64,000 bases of DNA, taken from the NCBI RefSeq assembly GCF_900130065.1, contig NZ_FQXV01000010.1, positions 1 through 64,000 on the forward strand, read 5' to 3'. Position 1 is the stretch's first letter, and every line of letters begins with the position of its first letter. The notes under the pieces were generated by a model, which saw only the letters and a program-made list of their open reading frames with translations, made no database searches and had not been told where the DNA came from. This document shows, one piece after another, positions 47,367 to 56,848 of this stretch. Both the position numbers and the translations under genes were made by a program. The DNA is from Sporobacter termitidis DSM 10068 (GTDB lineage Bacteria; Bacillota; Clostridia; Oscillospirales; Oscillospiraceae).

Positions 47367-48364
47367 CCTTCATCATTCCCTATATCCATAAAGCATGCGA
47401 TGAAATGTTCTTGGCCATCGACCTGTCTCAAATCGGGATATTTCTTTCCCTTGCAGGCCTGCTTCCCATACGGGCATCGCGGCAGAAAATAACATTCGTT
47501 CGGAAGATTGGCAAGATCCGGAGGCGCGCCTTCTATAGGATTCAGATCCTCCGAGCAATCTCTCCGCAGCTTCGGCACCGAATTCAGAAGGCCGATGGTG
47601 TATGGATGCCTCGGTTTCGTGATGATATCCTCCGTGACGCCGGATTCCACAATTTTCCCGGCGTACATGACGTAAATCCGGTCGGCATGCCTCGTTACAA
47701 GGCCTAAATTATGCGTCACGACGACAAGCGACGTTTTATTCTCCCTGACGAGCCTCATCAAAAGCTCCATGATCTGCGCCTGGATTGTGACATCAAGCGC
47801 CGTTGTCGGCTCGTCGGTGATGATGAGCTGTGACTGGCAGGCCAACGTGATCGCGATCATAATCCTTTGCCGCATTCCACCGCTCAACTCAAACGGATAG
47901 TTTTTCATTCTGACCCGGGCGTCGGGAATCGAAACGGCTTCAAGCGTTTTGACACCGATTTCCCAGGCTTGTTTTTTACTGACTTTTTTATGCCGGCGTA
48001 TGACCTCGGCAAGCTGGCTGCCAACGGTTTGAACGGGGTCAAGCGACGTCATCGGCTCCTGAAAGATCATGCCGATCCGCGCGCCGCGGATTTCCCGCAT
48101 CTCCTTTGATTGTGCGCCGCATTGCAGGAGATCCTGTCCTTGAAACACGATCTCCCCACCCACGATTTTTCCCGGAGGGGACTGGACAAGCTGCATCACG
48201 GACAGCTGAGAGACGCTTTTCCCGCAGCCGGATTCACCGACAAGCGCCACGACCTCCCCTTCATCGACATAATATGATATACCGTCAACGGCTTTAATTT
48301 CGCCGTTGACAGTGAAAAATGTCGTTTTTAAATTTTTGACCTCGAGCAGTTTATTCCCCATCAC
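47354..48364 (-). CDS. dppD: Dipeptide/oligopeptide-type ABC ATPase, D subunit
   Basis: 336 residues. Walker [13 protein letters not shown], signature [18 protein letters not shown], Walker [14 protein letters not shown], and a C-terminal extension with cysteines ([16 protein letters not shown]) expected to hold an iron-sulfur or zinc site as in other family members. Overlaps the C permease gene by 4 bp. Confidence 0.92.
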   Translation of the reverse strand: MMGNKLLEVKNLKTTFFTVNGEIKAVDGISYYVDEGEVVALVGESGCGKSVSQLSVMQLVQSPPGKIVGGEIVFQGQDLLQCGAQSKEMREIRGARIGMIFQEPMTSLDPVQTVGSQLAEVIRRHKKVSKKQAWEIGVKTLEAVSIPDARVRMKNYPFELSGGMRQRIMIAITLACQSQLIITDEPTTALDVTIQAQIMELLMRLVRENKTSLVVVTHNLGLVTRHADRIYVMYAGKIVESGVTEDIITKPRHPYTIGLLNSVPKLRRDCSEDLNPIEGAPPDLANLPNECYFLPRCPYGKQACKGKKYPDLRQVDGQEHFIACFMDIGNDEGCTI

Positions 48365-49281
48365 AGTTTACCTCTTAATTTCGGATCGAGCGCGTCACGC
48401 AGACCGTCTCCGACAACGCTGAGGGAGATAATCAGGAGCATAAGCATAATGCCGGGCCATAAGGCCAGATGGGGCGAACTGAAGATATACTTATAGCCTT
48501 CAAAGATCATAACGCCCCAGGATGGCGTAGGTGCCTTTATGCCGATGCCCAGATACGCCAGACCCGACTCAATCATAATCGCCGTGCCGACACCCATCGT
48601 GAACATCACAATGATCGTGGGGAAGCAGTTCGGCAGCAGGTGCTTGAAAAGTATTTTAAAATTGCCCTGGCCGATTAATCGCGCCGCCTCGACATAGTCG
48701 TATTCCCGAAGAGATAGAACCTGGCCGTAAATAACCCTGACATAACCCGGAACGGCGGATATCCCGATGATGAGGCTGATCGAGAAGACCGCCCCCCCGA
48801 AAACAGCGGCGAGGCACAGGGCGAGGATCAGCGGCGGTATTGAGAGCTGTGCGTCCATCAGGCGCATGACGAGGCCTCCGAAGATGCCGCCGAAATATCC
48901 GGCCGCCAGACCGAGCGCGACACCGATTACCAGCGCCCAAACGCTGGACAGCAGGCCGATGCTCAAGGAAAACCTGGCGCCGTAGACAATGCGCGTGAAC
49001 AGGTCCCGTCCAAGATTATCGGTCCCCAGAAGGTGCTGCGGGGAAGCGCCCTTCAACGCATTGGAGAGCTCCTGCTGGAACGGCGTATAGGAGGTCAAAA
49101 GAGGGCAGAAAACGGCAACCAGGATAAAAATGCAGACCAGGACGAAGGAGATTTTCGCCAGGATGCCGCGACCGAATAAAACGGTAAAGAAATATCTGAT
49201 ATTCTGTTTTCGCCGCTTTTTCGCTTTCAGCCTGGTCTCTTCGTCCGTGATACAGCTGATTTCGCGAATTTCATTATCCAT
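48361..49281 (-). CDS. dppC: Dipeptide/oligopeptide-type ABC permease, C subunit
   Basis: 306 residues, about six membrane segments, with an N-terminal soluble stretch (1-40). Family motif GTDNLGRDLFTRIVYGARFSLSIG and the EAARLIGQGNFKILFKHLLPN coupling loop are clear. Pairs with the B permease gene 6 bp upstream. Confidence 0.92.
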   Translation of the reverse strand: MDNEIREISCITDEETRLKAKKRRKQNIRYFFTVLFGRGILAKISFVLVCIFILVAVFCPLLTSYTPFQQELSNALKGASPQHLLGTDNLGRDLFTRIVYGARFSLSIGLLSSVWALVIGVALGLAAGYFGGIFGGLVMRLMDAQLSIPPLILALCLAAVFGGAVFSISLIIGISAVPGYVRVIYGQVLSLREYDYVEAARLIGQGNFKILFKHLLPNCFPTIIVMFTMGVGTAIMIESGLAYLGIGIKAPTPSWGVMIFEGYKYIFSSPHLALWPGIMLMLLIISLSVVGDGLRDALDPKLRGKL

Positions 49282-49287
49282 AGTGTT

Positions 49288-50238
49288 CTACCTCCGTGAA
49301 AGACGGATCCGCGGATCGATGACGCCGTACAGAATATCGACGACAAGGTTCACCGCCACGGTAATGAGGGAGATGATCAGAACGCCGACCATAACGACGA
49401 TATAATCGCGCGTATTGATGGAAGATGTCAGAATAGTACCGAGTCCGGCCACATTAAAAACCTTCTCAACAAGAAGCGATCCGCCGATCACGACGCGCAC
49501 CTGCATGCCGATTACCGTAATAATAGGAATCATGGCATTTTTCAGCGCATGCCTGAAGATGATGCTTCGCTCCGGCAGACCGTTGGCGCGGGCGGTTCTG
49601 ATATGGTCCTGATTGATGGAATCCAGCATATTTGTTCTTGTTTGGCGGGCGATCCCCGCGATCATCGGAAGCGCCATGCAGAATACCGGCAAGATCGCCT
49701 TGTAGACGTATTGCCCGAAGTCCTGAGACGGGCTCACATATCCCTGCAGGGGAAGAATTTTCAGTTCCACGGAAAAAATGAAGACGCTGAGTATTCCCGT
49801 CCAGAAAACGGGCATGCCCATCGACACCGTCGTCAGGAACGTCAGTATCTGATCGAGCGGTTTACCGCGCCGGACGGCCGATATCACACCGACCACGATA
49901 CCCAGCGGCGCGGCGATGAACAGCGCCGGAATTCCGAGCGTCAGAGTTCTGGGAACGCGTTCGGCCATCATTTTATCAATCGGCTGCTTATAAATAACCG
50001 ATTGCCCGAAATCCCCCCTGGCAACGCCCTTGACCCACAAGATGTATTGCGTCACGACCGGCTTATCAAGATTCATTTTTTCACGAAGCGTCTGCACATC
50101 TTCCTCCGACGCTTCGTATCCGAGGGCAAGCCTGGCCGGATCTCCCGGCATGATCTGCAGGATCATGAACGAAAAGATCGAGACGGCAAACACAACAAAT
50201 ATGGAAATTAAGATACGCTTGACGATATATGCGCTCAC
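49288..50238 (-). CDS. dppB: Dipeptide/oligopeptide-type ABC permease, B subunit
   Basis: 316 residues, six membrane segments. Begins YIVKRILISIFVVFAVSIFSFMILQIMPGDPA, with the family's TARANGLPERSIIFRHALKNAMIPIIT coupling motif. Preceded by a GC-rich intercistronic hairpin that separates it from the binding-protein gene. Confidence 0.92.
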   Translation of the reverse strand: MSAYIVKRILISIFVVFAVSIFSFMILQIMPGDPARLALGYEASEEDVQTLREKMNLDKPVVTQYILWVKGVARGDFGQSVIYKQPIDKMMAERVPRTLTLGIPALFIAAPLGIVVGVISAVRRGKPLDQILTFLTTVSMGMPVFWTGILSVFIFSVELKILPLQGYVSPSQDFGQYVYKAILPVFCMALPMIAGIARQTRTNMLDSINQDHIRTARANGLPERSIIFRHALKNAMIPIITVIGMQVRVVIGGSLLVEKVFNVAGLGTILTSSINTRDYIVVMVGVLIISLITVAVNLVVDILYGVIDPRIRLSRR

Positions 50239-50273
50239 GCATACACCTCCTAATGCAAATGAATCGAGCAGAC

Positions 50274-50303
50274 TCCGCGCCGACCGGCCCCGATCGGCGC
50301 GGA
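50274..50303 (-). other. Intercistronic GC-rich stem-loop between binding-protein and permease genes
   Basis: 10-bp perfect stem TCCGCGCCGA / TCGGCGCGGA with a 10-nt loop and no T tract. Stem-loops at this position commonly stabilise the upstream binding-protein mRNA or lower downstream expression. Confidence 0.6.
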
Positions 50304-50359
50304 CCCCCTCGCGTACCTGTTCATACCGTTGATGTCGGCTATGAACTCAATTCAGTGCT

Positions 50360-51979
50360 TTACCCGACCCAGGCTTTCCAGAGATCGCACCTTCTGTTCT
50401 GCACGGTGCAGTAATCCGCATCGTGTACCTTATCGCTGACAAAGCTGTAAGAGGTCGTGCAGTACAGGACCTTGACAAGGCACTGATCCTCGAAAACGTC
50501 ATACGCCACCTTCTTGAACAGCTTGACGGCCTCATCGCTTGAGGCTGCGGATTTTGCCTGCTTGACAAGTGCGTCGAGACTGTCCGGGATGGCAAAGGCG
50601 TTCATGCCGAGGCCGAAGGAAATGTCGTTGACAAACGTTGTCGCATACTGGGAGGCGGCGCCGCCCTCCATGCCCATTGTGTGGATGAGTATACCGGAAT
50701 CCCAGCCGCCGATGTAGTTGACATAGGACGCGGCATCGATCGGATTGAGGTCGGCGGTAATGCCGATCTTGCTCAGCATTTCAGCAACGGCGGCAGCCGT
50801 ATCGCTCATCTGCGGGATGTTCAAGTACCAAAGCTTTGTGCTGAAGCCATCCGTATAGCCGGCGTCGGCAAGCAGCTTTTTGGCCGTCTCCAGATTGTAT
50901 GGCTGTCCCGTCACATCCGGACTGTAATATTCGTTATTGGACATGCACCATTGCGTGGTCTTTACCCCATAGCCGTATGTCAGCGTGTCGACGAGGGCCT
51001 GGGTATCGATGGCGTAGCTGATCGCCTTGCGAACATCGAGGTTGGAGCAGGGATCGTTCTGGTCGTTCGACTTAAAGCACATTGTATAGGCATAGCTGGG
51101 CAGTGCCGTCTGCGTTTTCGTCAGGCTGATGGTTTCTTTCATCAACGAATCGATTGATGAATAGGAATCGGACATGGCGGCGGTAATCTCGCCGGCCTTA
51201 AGCGCCTCCATTGCGACAAGCTCATCGGCGTAATACGTGTAATGCACGCCGTCCAGCAGGACCTGTCCCTGCCAGTAGCTCGGGTTTTTGTCCATAGTCA
51301 TATCGACATCGGGTGTCATGTTCTTCAGGACGAATGGCCCGGTCCCGATAGGATTGGCAACGAGTCCGTCGGCGCCGCCCTTGTCAAAGGCCTCCTTGGA
51401 GGCAATCAGGACTGTGCGGCAGAGATAATAGTCAAACAGAATTTCCCAGGAGGAGAAATGGCAGACAACAGTCTTGCTGTCCGTCGCTTCGGCGTTGACG
51501 AAGTTGGAGAAAAACGATGATGCCAGAATGCCGTTTTCCTTATAGTAGTTCAGGTTCCAGGCGACGACCTCCGCCGTGAGCTTGCTGCCGTCGGAGAATG
51601 TAATGCCGTCCTTGACTTTCATTGTCCATGTCAGGGCCCCGGCATCCGGCGTGATCGAATCCAGCAGGAAGCACTCCGGCGTGCCTGTTGCGGAGTACCG
51701 CATCAGTGTCTCATACCCCCAAAGCCCTGCGAAAGCCACTTCCATGATTCCGCGGACCTTGAACCACGTCACGTCCGTAGGCAGTATCGCAGATCCTCCG
51801 ATTTCCAGGATACCGCCGGCGGTCGGCGTCAAGGTTGCGGGAGCAGATGCTTCAGTCATTGCGGCTGTATTGCTGGATTCAGGCGATGCGCTCGTCGTGG
51901 TATTTTTTGTGCTGCCTCCGCACGCCGCAAGAGAAATCACAGTGGCCAGAACGAGAAGTGTTGCGATAAACTTTTTCAT
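50360..51979 (-). CDS. Dpp/Opp-type substrate-binding lipoprotein
   Basis: 539 residues. Lipobox LAAC (about 17-20), Ser/Thr linker, then SBP family 5 fold: WTMKVKDGITFSDGSKLTAEVVAWNLNYYKENG, PIGTGPFVLKNMTPDVDMTMDKNPSYWQG, VRKAISYAIDTQALVD and AKKLLADAGYTDGF. Ligand may be a peptide, oligosaccharide or metal chelate; the enzymes encoded upstream in the operon argue for a sugar-acid-containing ligand. Confidence 0.92.
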   Translation of the reverse strand: MKKFIATLLVLATVISLAACGGSTKNTTTSASPESSNTAAMTEASAPATLTPTAGGILEIGGSAILPTDVTWFKVRGIMEVAFAGLWGYETLMRYSATGTPECFLLDSITPDAGALTWTMKVKDGITFSDGSKLTAEVVAWNLNYYKENGILASSFFSNFVNAEATDSKTVVCHFSSWEILFDYYLCRTVLIASKEAFDKGGADGLVANPIGTGPFVLKNMTPDVDMTMDKNPSYWQGQVLLDGVHYTYYADELVAMEALKAGEITAAMSDSYSSIDSLMKETISLTKTQTALPSYAYTMCFKSNDQNDPCSNLDVRKAISYAIDTQALVDTLTYGYGVKTTQWCMSNNEYYSPDVTGQPYNLETAKKLLADAGYTDGFSTKLWYLNIPQMSDTAAAVAEMLSKIGITADLNPIDAASYVNYIGGWDSGILIHTMGMEGGAASQYATTFVNDISFGLGMNAFAIPDSLDALVKQAKSAASSDEAVKLFKKVAYDVFEDQCLVKVLYCTTSYSFVSDKVHDADYCTVQNRRCDLWKAWVG

Positions 51980-52034
51980 TCGTCATTTCCTTTCCGTCAT
52001 TATTAAGCATCGCAGGATCCCTGTAGAAGCTTGC

Positions 52035-52970
52035 TCAGGACTTCGTCAAATCGTAAAACCTTGCCTCCTTCTCAAACCAGTGGGCGTCGTGCGACGGCCC
52101 CATAAAGGCCTTTGCCTCCTCCGGCGTCAGGCCCATATCATGCGAATCGTGATAAACCGTGTTTCTGTCCCTGATGACATGCTTGCCGAAATCGAGCATC
52201 CCGCACATGGCCGCCTTCTCATAAATGTGCATTGTCACCAGGTTAAAGCCCAACGGCTCCAGATCTTCGATGCGGACATCCGGCACTCCGTTGCGCGACA
52301 TGACGTCCGGCCACATCTTCCAGCCGGGCACATGCTTCGAGACATACTCGGCCTCCTCCAGATTCATCAGTCCAATAATCAGCGTCATTTCGGCGCCGAG
52401 CTCAATAGCTCTCAGGCAGCGTTCGATCGCCTCGTCCAGCCCGTATTGCAGCTTGCACTCTGTCCGGGCAATCAGCAGACAATCCGTCCTTTCACAGGCC
52501 TCCAGCGAGGCCTTCATCTTGGCCAGCCAGTTATCTCTCGTGATAACGGGATGCTTCATAGTGCCGTCCTTCATACCAGAGCGCAGCTCTTTTCCCCACC
52601 TGTTGTACCCGCGAAGACCTGTCGTGTCGTCGACTGTCAGAGCCATCGCGCCGGCATGCGCCAATCGTTTTGTCGTCCGATAGGCGTGAAGCGGCGTCTC
52701 GCCATACCCGTCGTCGGCGTCGATGATGCAGGGCAGCGGCGAAAACTGCGTGATGAATTCCGTTTGGCGCACAAGGTCGTCGGCCGTGATCAGCCCGATA
52801 TCCGGCATACCGGCCACACAGCCCGACAGCGCGCCACCCGACAGGAGCGTCGCCTCAAATCCGTTGAGCTCGGCGGCTTGCGCTGAAAAGCAATCCCAGA
52901 TACAGGGGGCAAAGACTTGTTCTTTTGCTACGAGTTCCCTCAATGTTACCCTTTTGCTGGCGTCCTTCAC
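52035..52970 (-). CDS. Isocitrate lyase/PEP mutase superfamily enzyme
   Basis: 311 residues, TIM-barrel. The metal/substrate segment DADDGYGE (84-91) and the opening LRELVAKEQVFAPCIWDCFSAQAAELNGFEATLLSGGALSG are typical; ARTECKLQYGLDEAIERCLRAIELGAEMTLI follows. The KKCGH-type catalytic cysteine loop of isocitrate lyases is replaced by TTGLRGY, so an oxaloacetate decarboxylase, 2-methylisocitrate-like lyase or related C-C lyase is more likely. Sits between the LarA-family and transporter genes in the sugar-acid operon. Confidence 0.83.
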   Translation of the reverse strand: MKDASKRVTLRELVAKEQVFAPCIWDCFSAQAAELNGFEATLLSGGALSGCVAGMPDIGLITADDLVRQTEFITQFSPLPCIIDADDGYGETPLHAYRTTKRLAHAGAMALTVDDTTGLRGYNRWGKELRSGMKDGTMKHPVITRDNWLAKMKASLEACERTDCLLIARTECKLQYGLDEAIERCLRAIELGAEMTLIIGLMNLEEAEYVSKHVPGWKMWPDVMSRNGVPDVRIEDLEPLGFNLVTMHIYEKAAMCGMLDFGKHVIRDRNTVYHDSHDMGLTPEEAKAFMGPSHDAHWFEKEARFYDLTKS

Positions 52971-52992
52971 CTTAACTCCTCCTTAATAAAAA

Positions 52993-54294
52993 TCAAATTA
53001 ATCGATTACTGCTGAATTTTTTCCGTTCGGCCCATAGCCCGACGGCCGGATTGCTGATATAAAAGAACTCATCCCCGCCTGCCGTCGTATTGAAGCCGTC
53101 CTTCAAGATTTCAGGATCGTACAGCGCTGCAGCCTGATCATACGGCAGGTAGCCAAAGCCCACGCCCGCGACCTCCTGCGCAGTCAAATGACGCACGCAA
53201 TAAGTAACCTTGAAGCGGCCGTCCGGGGAACCGTGTATCAGATGGGCCGCGGCCGACAGATTTCGTATGAGCTCTTCATTGCTCCGGCAGCATTCAACGA
53301 GATGTTCCCGGCCGGTATAGCCGTATTTGCGGATCAGCCTGTCAATTTCGGCGTCCTCGCCAAAGCGTTCGACCCCCGGTGCCAGGATAATGAGCTCACC
53401 GCCGTCGGAAATAGCCATCCGGGTGCGGTATATGGCTTTGTTGCCGAGCCACGTGCTTTTAAATTCACCCGGCTCAAGATATACCACAACCTTTTTAAAC
53501 GGTTGATCTGTCAACATCACGTTGTACTTCTGACTGAGCGCAACCGCCTGTTCAAAAAGGAAGCGTTCCCTACCGATAAAAAGGCCATGAATTGCGGGGT
53601 GTCCGCCCGGAGCGGAGACCACTGTCAGCACATAATGAATCGGGAGCTTTTTCAGAAATCTTTCCTCAGCATAGTCAAACAGGCGGCGAACGGGACTGTG
53701 GTCTCTGCCCATCAGCCGCTCCAGTCCGTAAAAAGCGCCGAGCATATGCGACATGTTGATAATGTTGCTGCCGCCGCAGCCGACCAGAATGTTCTTCGTA
53801 TAGTTGGCCATGCCGACGACTTCGTGCGGGACGACCTGTCCGATGGACAGGATCAGGTCATACGACGGGTCCAGCAGGCGGCTGTTGACTTCAAAATCGA
53901 TCGGCTCGTTTACGAGGCCATCCGAAATATCCCTGACAAATTCCTTCGGTGCCTGCCCGATTTTGACGACGTCCGTCCGCCAGTTATGCGTCATGAAGTG
54001 CGAATAAGGGATATCGCCGAACATCTCGGCGCACTCGCCCGCCGTCATCGGCATATGCGTGCCCAGCGCAGGCAGGACGTCCACCGCGCAAGCGTCTTTA
54101 AGCAGGTGAAAAAGCATATTGGTCAGTTTCCCAGCGCCGGAATGCGCGCGTGTTGCGTCCGGCGGAATCAGCAGTACCTTTTTCATTTTTGTGAAATTAT
54201 CGGGTAGGGAGCTACAGAGTGCGTCGGCTATTTCGCAGTCGGAAAGACCGTCCTCGTTTTTCCCGATCCGGAGCGTGCTGTTCATATCTCTCAT
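52993..54294 (-). CDS. LarA-family nickel-pincer racemase/epimerase
   Basis: 433 residues. Matches the lactate racemase (DUF2088/LarA) family: PPDATRAHSGAGKLTNMLF (44-62; equivalent to the D/R of the LarA DxTRP motif), ALGTHMPMT (H80 equals LarA H108), HNW, and GQVVPHEVVGMANYTKNILVGCGG. The lysine that would carry the pyridinium-dithioacid nickel cofactor could not be placed with certainty. ATG 54294 overlaps the gnd stop codon (ATGA), indicating coupling. LarA homologues include malate racemase and gluconate 2-epimerase; with a 6-phosphogluconate dehydrogenase just upstream, a sugar-acid 2-epimerase is the best guess. No larB/C/E cofactor genes are in the window. Confidence 0.85.
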   Translation of the reverse strand: MRDMNSTLRIGKNEDGLSDCEIADALCSSLPDNFTKMKKVLLIPPDATRAHSGAGKLTNMLFHLLKDACAVDVLPALGTHMPMTAGECAEMFGDIPYSHFMTHNWRTDVVKIGQAPKEFVRDISDGLVNEPIDFEVNSRLLDPSYDLILSIGQVVPHEVVGMANYTKNILVGCGGSNIINMSHMLGAFYGLERLMGRDHSPVRRLFDYAEERFLKKLPIHYVLTVVSAPGGHPAIHGLFIGRERFLFEQAVALSQKYNVMLTDQPFKKVVVYLEPGEFKSTWLGNKAIYRTRMAISDGGELIILAPGVERFGEDAEIDRLIRKYGYTGREHLVECCRSNEELIRNLSAAAHLIHGSPDGRFKVTYCVRHLTAQEVAGVGFGYLPYDQAAALYDPEILKDGFNTTAGGDEFFYISNPAVGLWAERKKFSSNRLI

Positions 54295-55742
54295 GCGTTG
54301 TAAACCGTAGACGCCGTCATCCCGCCCTCTCCCGTCCAATTGACGTGAAAGAATTGACCGCGTGGGGCGTCGGTGCGTTCAAACGTGTGGGCGCCGAAAT
54401 AGTCGCGCTGTGCCTGCAGCAGATTTGCTGGCAAAAATTCGCTGGTATACCCGTCAAAGTAGCTGAGCGCCGAGCTCAGCGCCGGCACGGGGATTCCGTG
54501 TGTCACCGCAGCCGAGACAACCCGCCGCCACGCAGGGACGAGCTCCTCAAGCGTCCGCTTGAAATAGGGGTCCAGCAGCAGATTGCTGAGTGCCGGATTT
54601 CTGTCAAACGCCTCTTTGATCTTGCCGAGGAAGACGCTTCGGATGATGCAGCCGCCGCGCCATATCAGCGCGATGCGGCCGTAATTGAGACTCCAGCCGT
54701 TTGATTTGGCTGCCCTGCGCATGAGCTCAAACCCCTGCGCATAGGAAATGAGCTTGGCGGCGTATAGCGCCTTTCGGATATCATCGGCAAACGTCGCCTT
54801 ATTTCCGGAAAAATGCGGTCTGCTACTGATGTACGCTTTAGACGCCGCAACGCGCTCGTCTTTCATCGCCGACAGGCTCCGCGAAAAGACGGCCTCGCCG
54901 ATGAGCGTGAGCGGAGCGCCCTCGTCCAGCGCCGATATCACAGTCCATTTCCCGGTCCCCTTCTGCCCCGCCGTATCGAGGATTTTGTCCAACAGGGGTG
55001 CCCCGTCTCCGTCTTTGAAGGCCAAAATGTCCCGGGTGATTTCGATCAGATAGCTATTCAGCTCGGAATCGTTCCATTCTCTGAATTTGTCATGCATTTC
55101 ATCGGCAGTCATACGGAGCAGATCGCGCATCAGCTGATATGATTCGCAAATGATCTGCATATCGCCGTATTCGATGCCGTTATGAATCATTTTCACAAAA
55201 TGACCGGTACCGTTCTTGCCCATCCAGTCGCAGCAGGGCGAGCCGTCCTCCACCTTGGCGCATATCGCCTGGAAGATCGGCCTGATATGCGGCCAGGCGG
55301 CCGGAGAACCGCCGGGCATCATGGACGGGCCTTTCAGGGCGCCTTCCTCGCCGCCGCTAACGCCCGTACCGACGTACAAAAGTCCCTGGCTCTCCACATA
55401 GGCGGTCCGAAGCATGGTATCTGGATAATGGGAATTGCCGCCGTCGATCAGTATGTCGCCCTTGTCAAGAAGCGGGATCAGCACTTCGATAAGCTGATCG
55501 ACGGCGGCACCGGCCTTGACCATCATCATGACCATACGCGGTCTTTTGAGCTGGCCGACAAGCTCTTCAAGAGAATAAGCGCCGGTAATGGTTTTTCCTT
55601 CAGCGCGTCCTTCGAGGAACCGTGTCACCTTCTCGGTCGTCCTGTTATAAACGCTGACTGTAAAGCCTCTGCCCGCCATGTTCAGGACAAGATTCTCGCC
55701 CATGACGGCCAGTCCGATGATGCCGATATCGCTCTGCTTCAT
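54291..55742 (-). CDS. gnd: 6-phosphogluconate dehydrogenase
   Basis: 483 residues, the full length of the decarboxylating enzyme. NADP motif IIGLAVMGENLVLNMAGRGFTVSVYNRT, DGGNSHYPDT, GTGVSGGEEGALKGPSMMPGG, KMIHNGIEYGDMQ (catalytic Lys) and the all-helical C-terminal domain with IWRGGCIIRS. It turns 6-phosphogluconate into ribulose 5-phosphate, CO2 and NADPH. Located 15 bp after the kinase gene. Position inside a sugar-acid operon suggests a catabolic rather than housekeeping role. Confidence 0.95.
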   Translation of the reverse strand: MKQSDIGIIGLAVMGENLVLNMAGRGFTVSVYNRTTEKVTRFLEGRAEGKTITGAYSLEELVGQLKRPRMVMMMVKAGAAVDQLIEVLIPLLDKGDILIDGGNSHYPDTMLRTAYVESQGLLYVGTGVSGGEEGALKGPSMMPGGSPAAWPHIRPIFQAICAKVEDGSPCCDWMGKNGTGHFVKMIHNGIEYGDMQIICESYQLMRDLLRMTADEMHDKFREWNDSELNSYLIEITRDILAFKDGDGAPLLDKILDTAGQKGTGKWTVISALDEGAPLTLIGEAVFSRSLSAMKDERVAASKAYISSRPHFSGNKATFADDIRKALYAAKLISYAQGFELMRRAAKSNGWSLNYGRIALIWRGGCIIRSVFLGKIKEAFDRNPALSNLLLDPYFKRTLEELVPAWRRVVSAAVTHGIPVPALSSALSYFDGYTSEFLPANLLQAQRDYFGAHTFERTDAPRGQFFHVNWTGEGGMTASTVYNA

Positions 55743-55757
55743 GTCTATCCTCCCAGC

Positions 55758-56831
55758 CTACCGCTTCACTCGGGCATTGCCCTGATAGATGCTCCAAACC
55801 TGTTCTTCGCTGGCAGGCTGGGCATAATCCGTCCCTAGCGTGGCTGCCAGCGCGCCTGCCGCCCAGCCGAATTGCGACCATTTTTCAGGCTCCCAGCCCT
55901 TGAGGACGGCGTAAAGAAGACCTCCGACGAAGCCGTCGCCGCCGCCGATACGGTCAAAGACCTCGATCTCACGCGGCTCAATGACATACCAGTCCCCACC
56001 GCTGAGCATGACGGAACCCCAGAGGTGTGTGCCGGCGCTCAGCACCTGGCGGAGCGTCGTAGCGAAGACGGATACGTTCGGGTAAACGGATTTCACCCGA
56101 TGGATCATCTCCTTGAAGCCGTCGATCATACCACCGAGGCCGTCGCCGCCCGCGTTCGGACCTTCGATGCCGAGCGCGAGCTGGAAATCCTCCTCATTGC
56201 CCACAAGTATATCGGACAGGCTGGCGATTTGAGAAAATATTTCCCGCAACTCGGACTCCCTGTCGACCCAGAAGGACGCCCTGTAATTCAAGTCGAAGCT
56301 GACGAGCGTGCCCGCTTTCTTGGCAGCTTTGGCGATCTCCAGGCAAAATCGGCTTGTTTCGGGTGAAATCGCGGCGATCAGGCCGGACATATGTACAATC
56401 GCGGCGCCGTCCCGGTTAAAAATGAGGTCCAGGTCGAAATCCTCGACGTTCAGCGTCCGGCCGACCTCGCCGGCCCGGTCGTTGAGCACCCGCGGGCCGC
56501 GCATACCGAAACCGCTGTCGGCGATATTGAACTGGTGGCGGTATCCCCACGGGCCGCCCTGCGGCACCTCGGGCCCTTCGAATTCCAGATTCCTTCTGCG
56601 CAGTTCGCCTTTGATGAAAAGCGCGATCTCGCTTTCCTTCACAAAGGTCGTCAGGAGCTTGACGCGCTCCCCGAGCGCAGCGGCAATATTCCCGACATTC
56701 GATTCCGCGCTGGTCGCCTGCATCGTATAAAGTGCGCTCGTATGGACGGGCTGTCTTTCCGCCGGTGTGATGCGGATTCCCATGCTTGTCGGGATCACCA
56801 GCGCATACCTGCAGTCTTTTCTCAGTTCCAT
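55758..56831 (-). CDS. PfkB-family sugar (acid) kinase, KDG kinase-like
   Basis: 357 residues. PfkB signatures: HMSGLIAAISPETSRFCLEIAKAAKKAGTLVSFDLNYRASFW (about 143-185), VGNEEDFQLALG and the ATP/catalytic motif IGGGDGFVGGLLYAVLKG, with Gly where most family members have Ala in GAGDAF. Layout matches 2-keto-3-deoxygluconate kinases. Placed between the UxuB-like SDR and gnd genes; could phosphorylate gluconate, 2-ketogluconate or KDG. 18 bp from the SDR gene upstream. Confidence 0.86.
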   Translation of the reverse strand: MELRKDCRYALVIPTSMGIRITPAERQPVHTSALYTMQATSAESNVGNIAAALGERVKLLTTFVKESEIALFIKGELRRRNLEFEGPEVPQGGPWGYRHQFNIADSGFGMRGPRVLNDRAGEVGRTLNVEDFDLDLIFNRDGAAIVHMSGLIAAISPETSRFCLEIAKAAKKAGTLVSFDLNYRASFWVDRESELREIFSQIASLSDILVGNEEDFQLALGIEGPNAGGDGLGGMIDGFKEMIHRVKSVYPNVSVFATTLRQVLSAGTHLWGSVMLSGGDWYVIEPREIEVFDRIGGGDGFVGGLLYAVLKGWEPEKWSQFGWAAGALAATLGTDYAQPASEEQVWSIYQGNARVKR

Positions 56832-56848
56832 AGCGATTCCTCCTCGAA

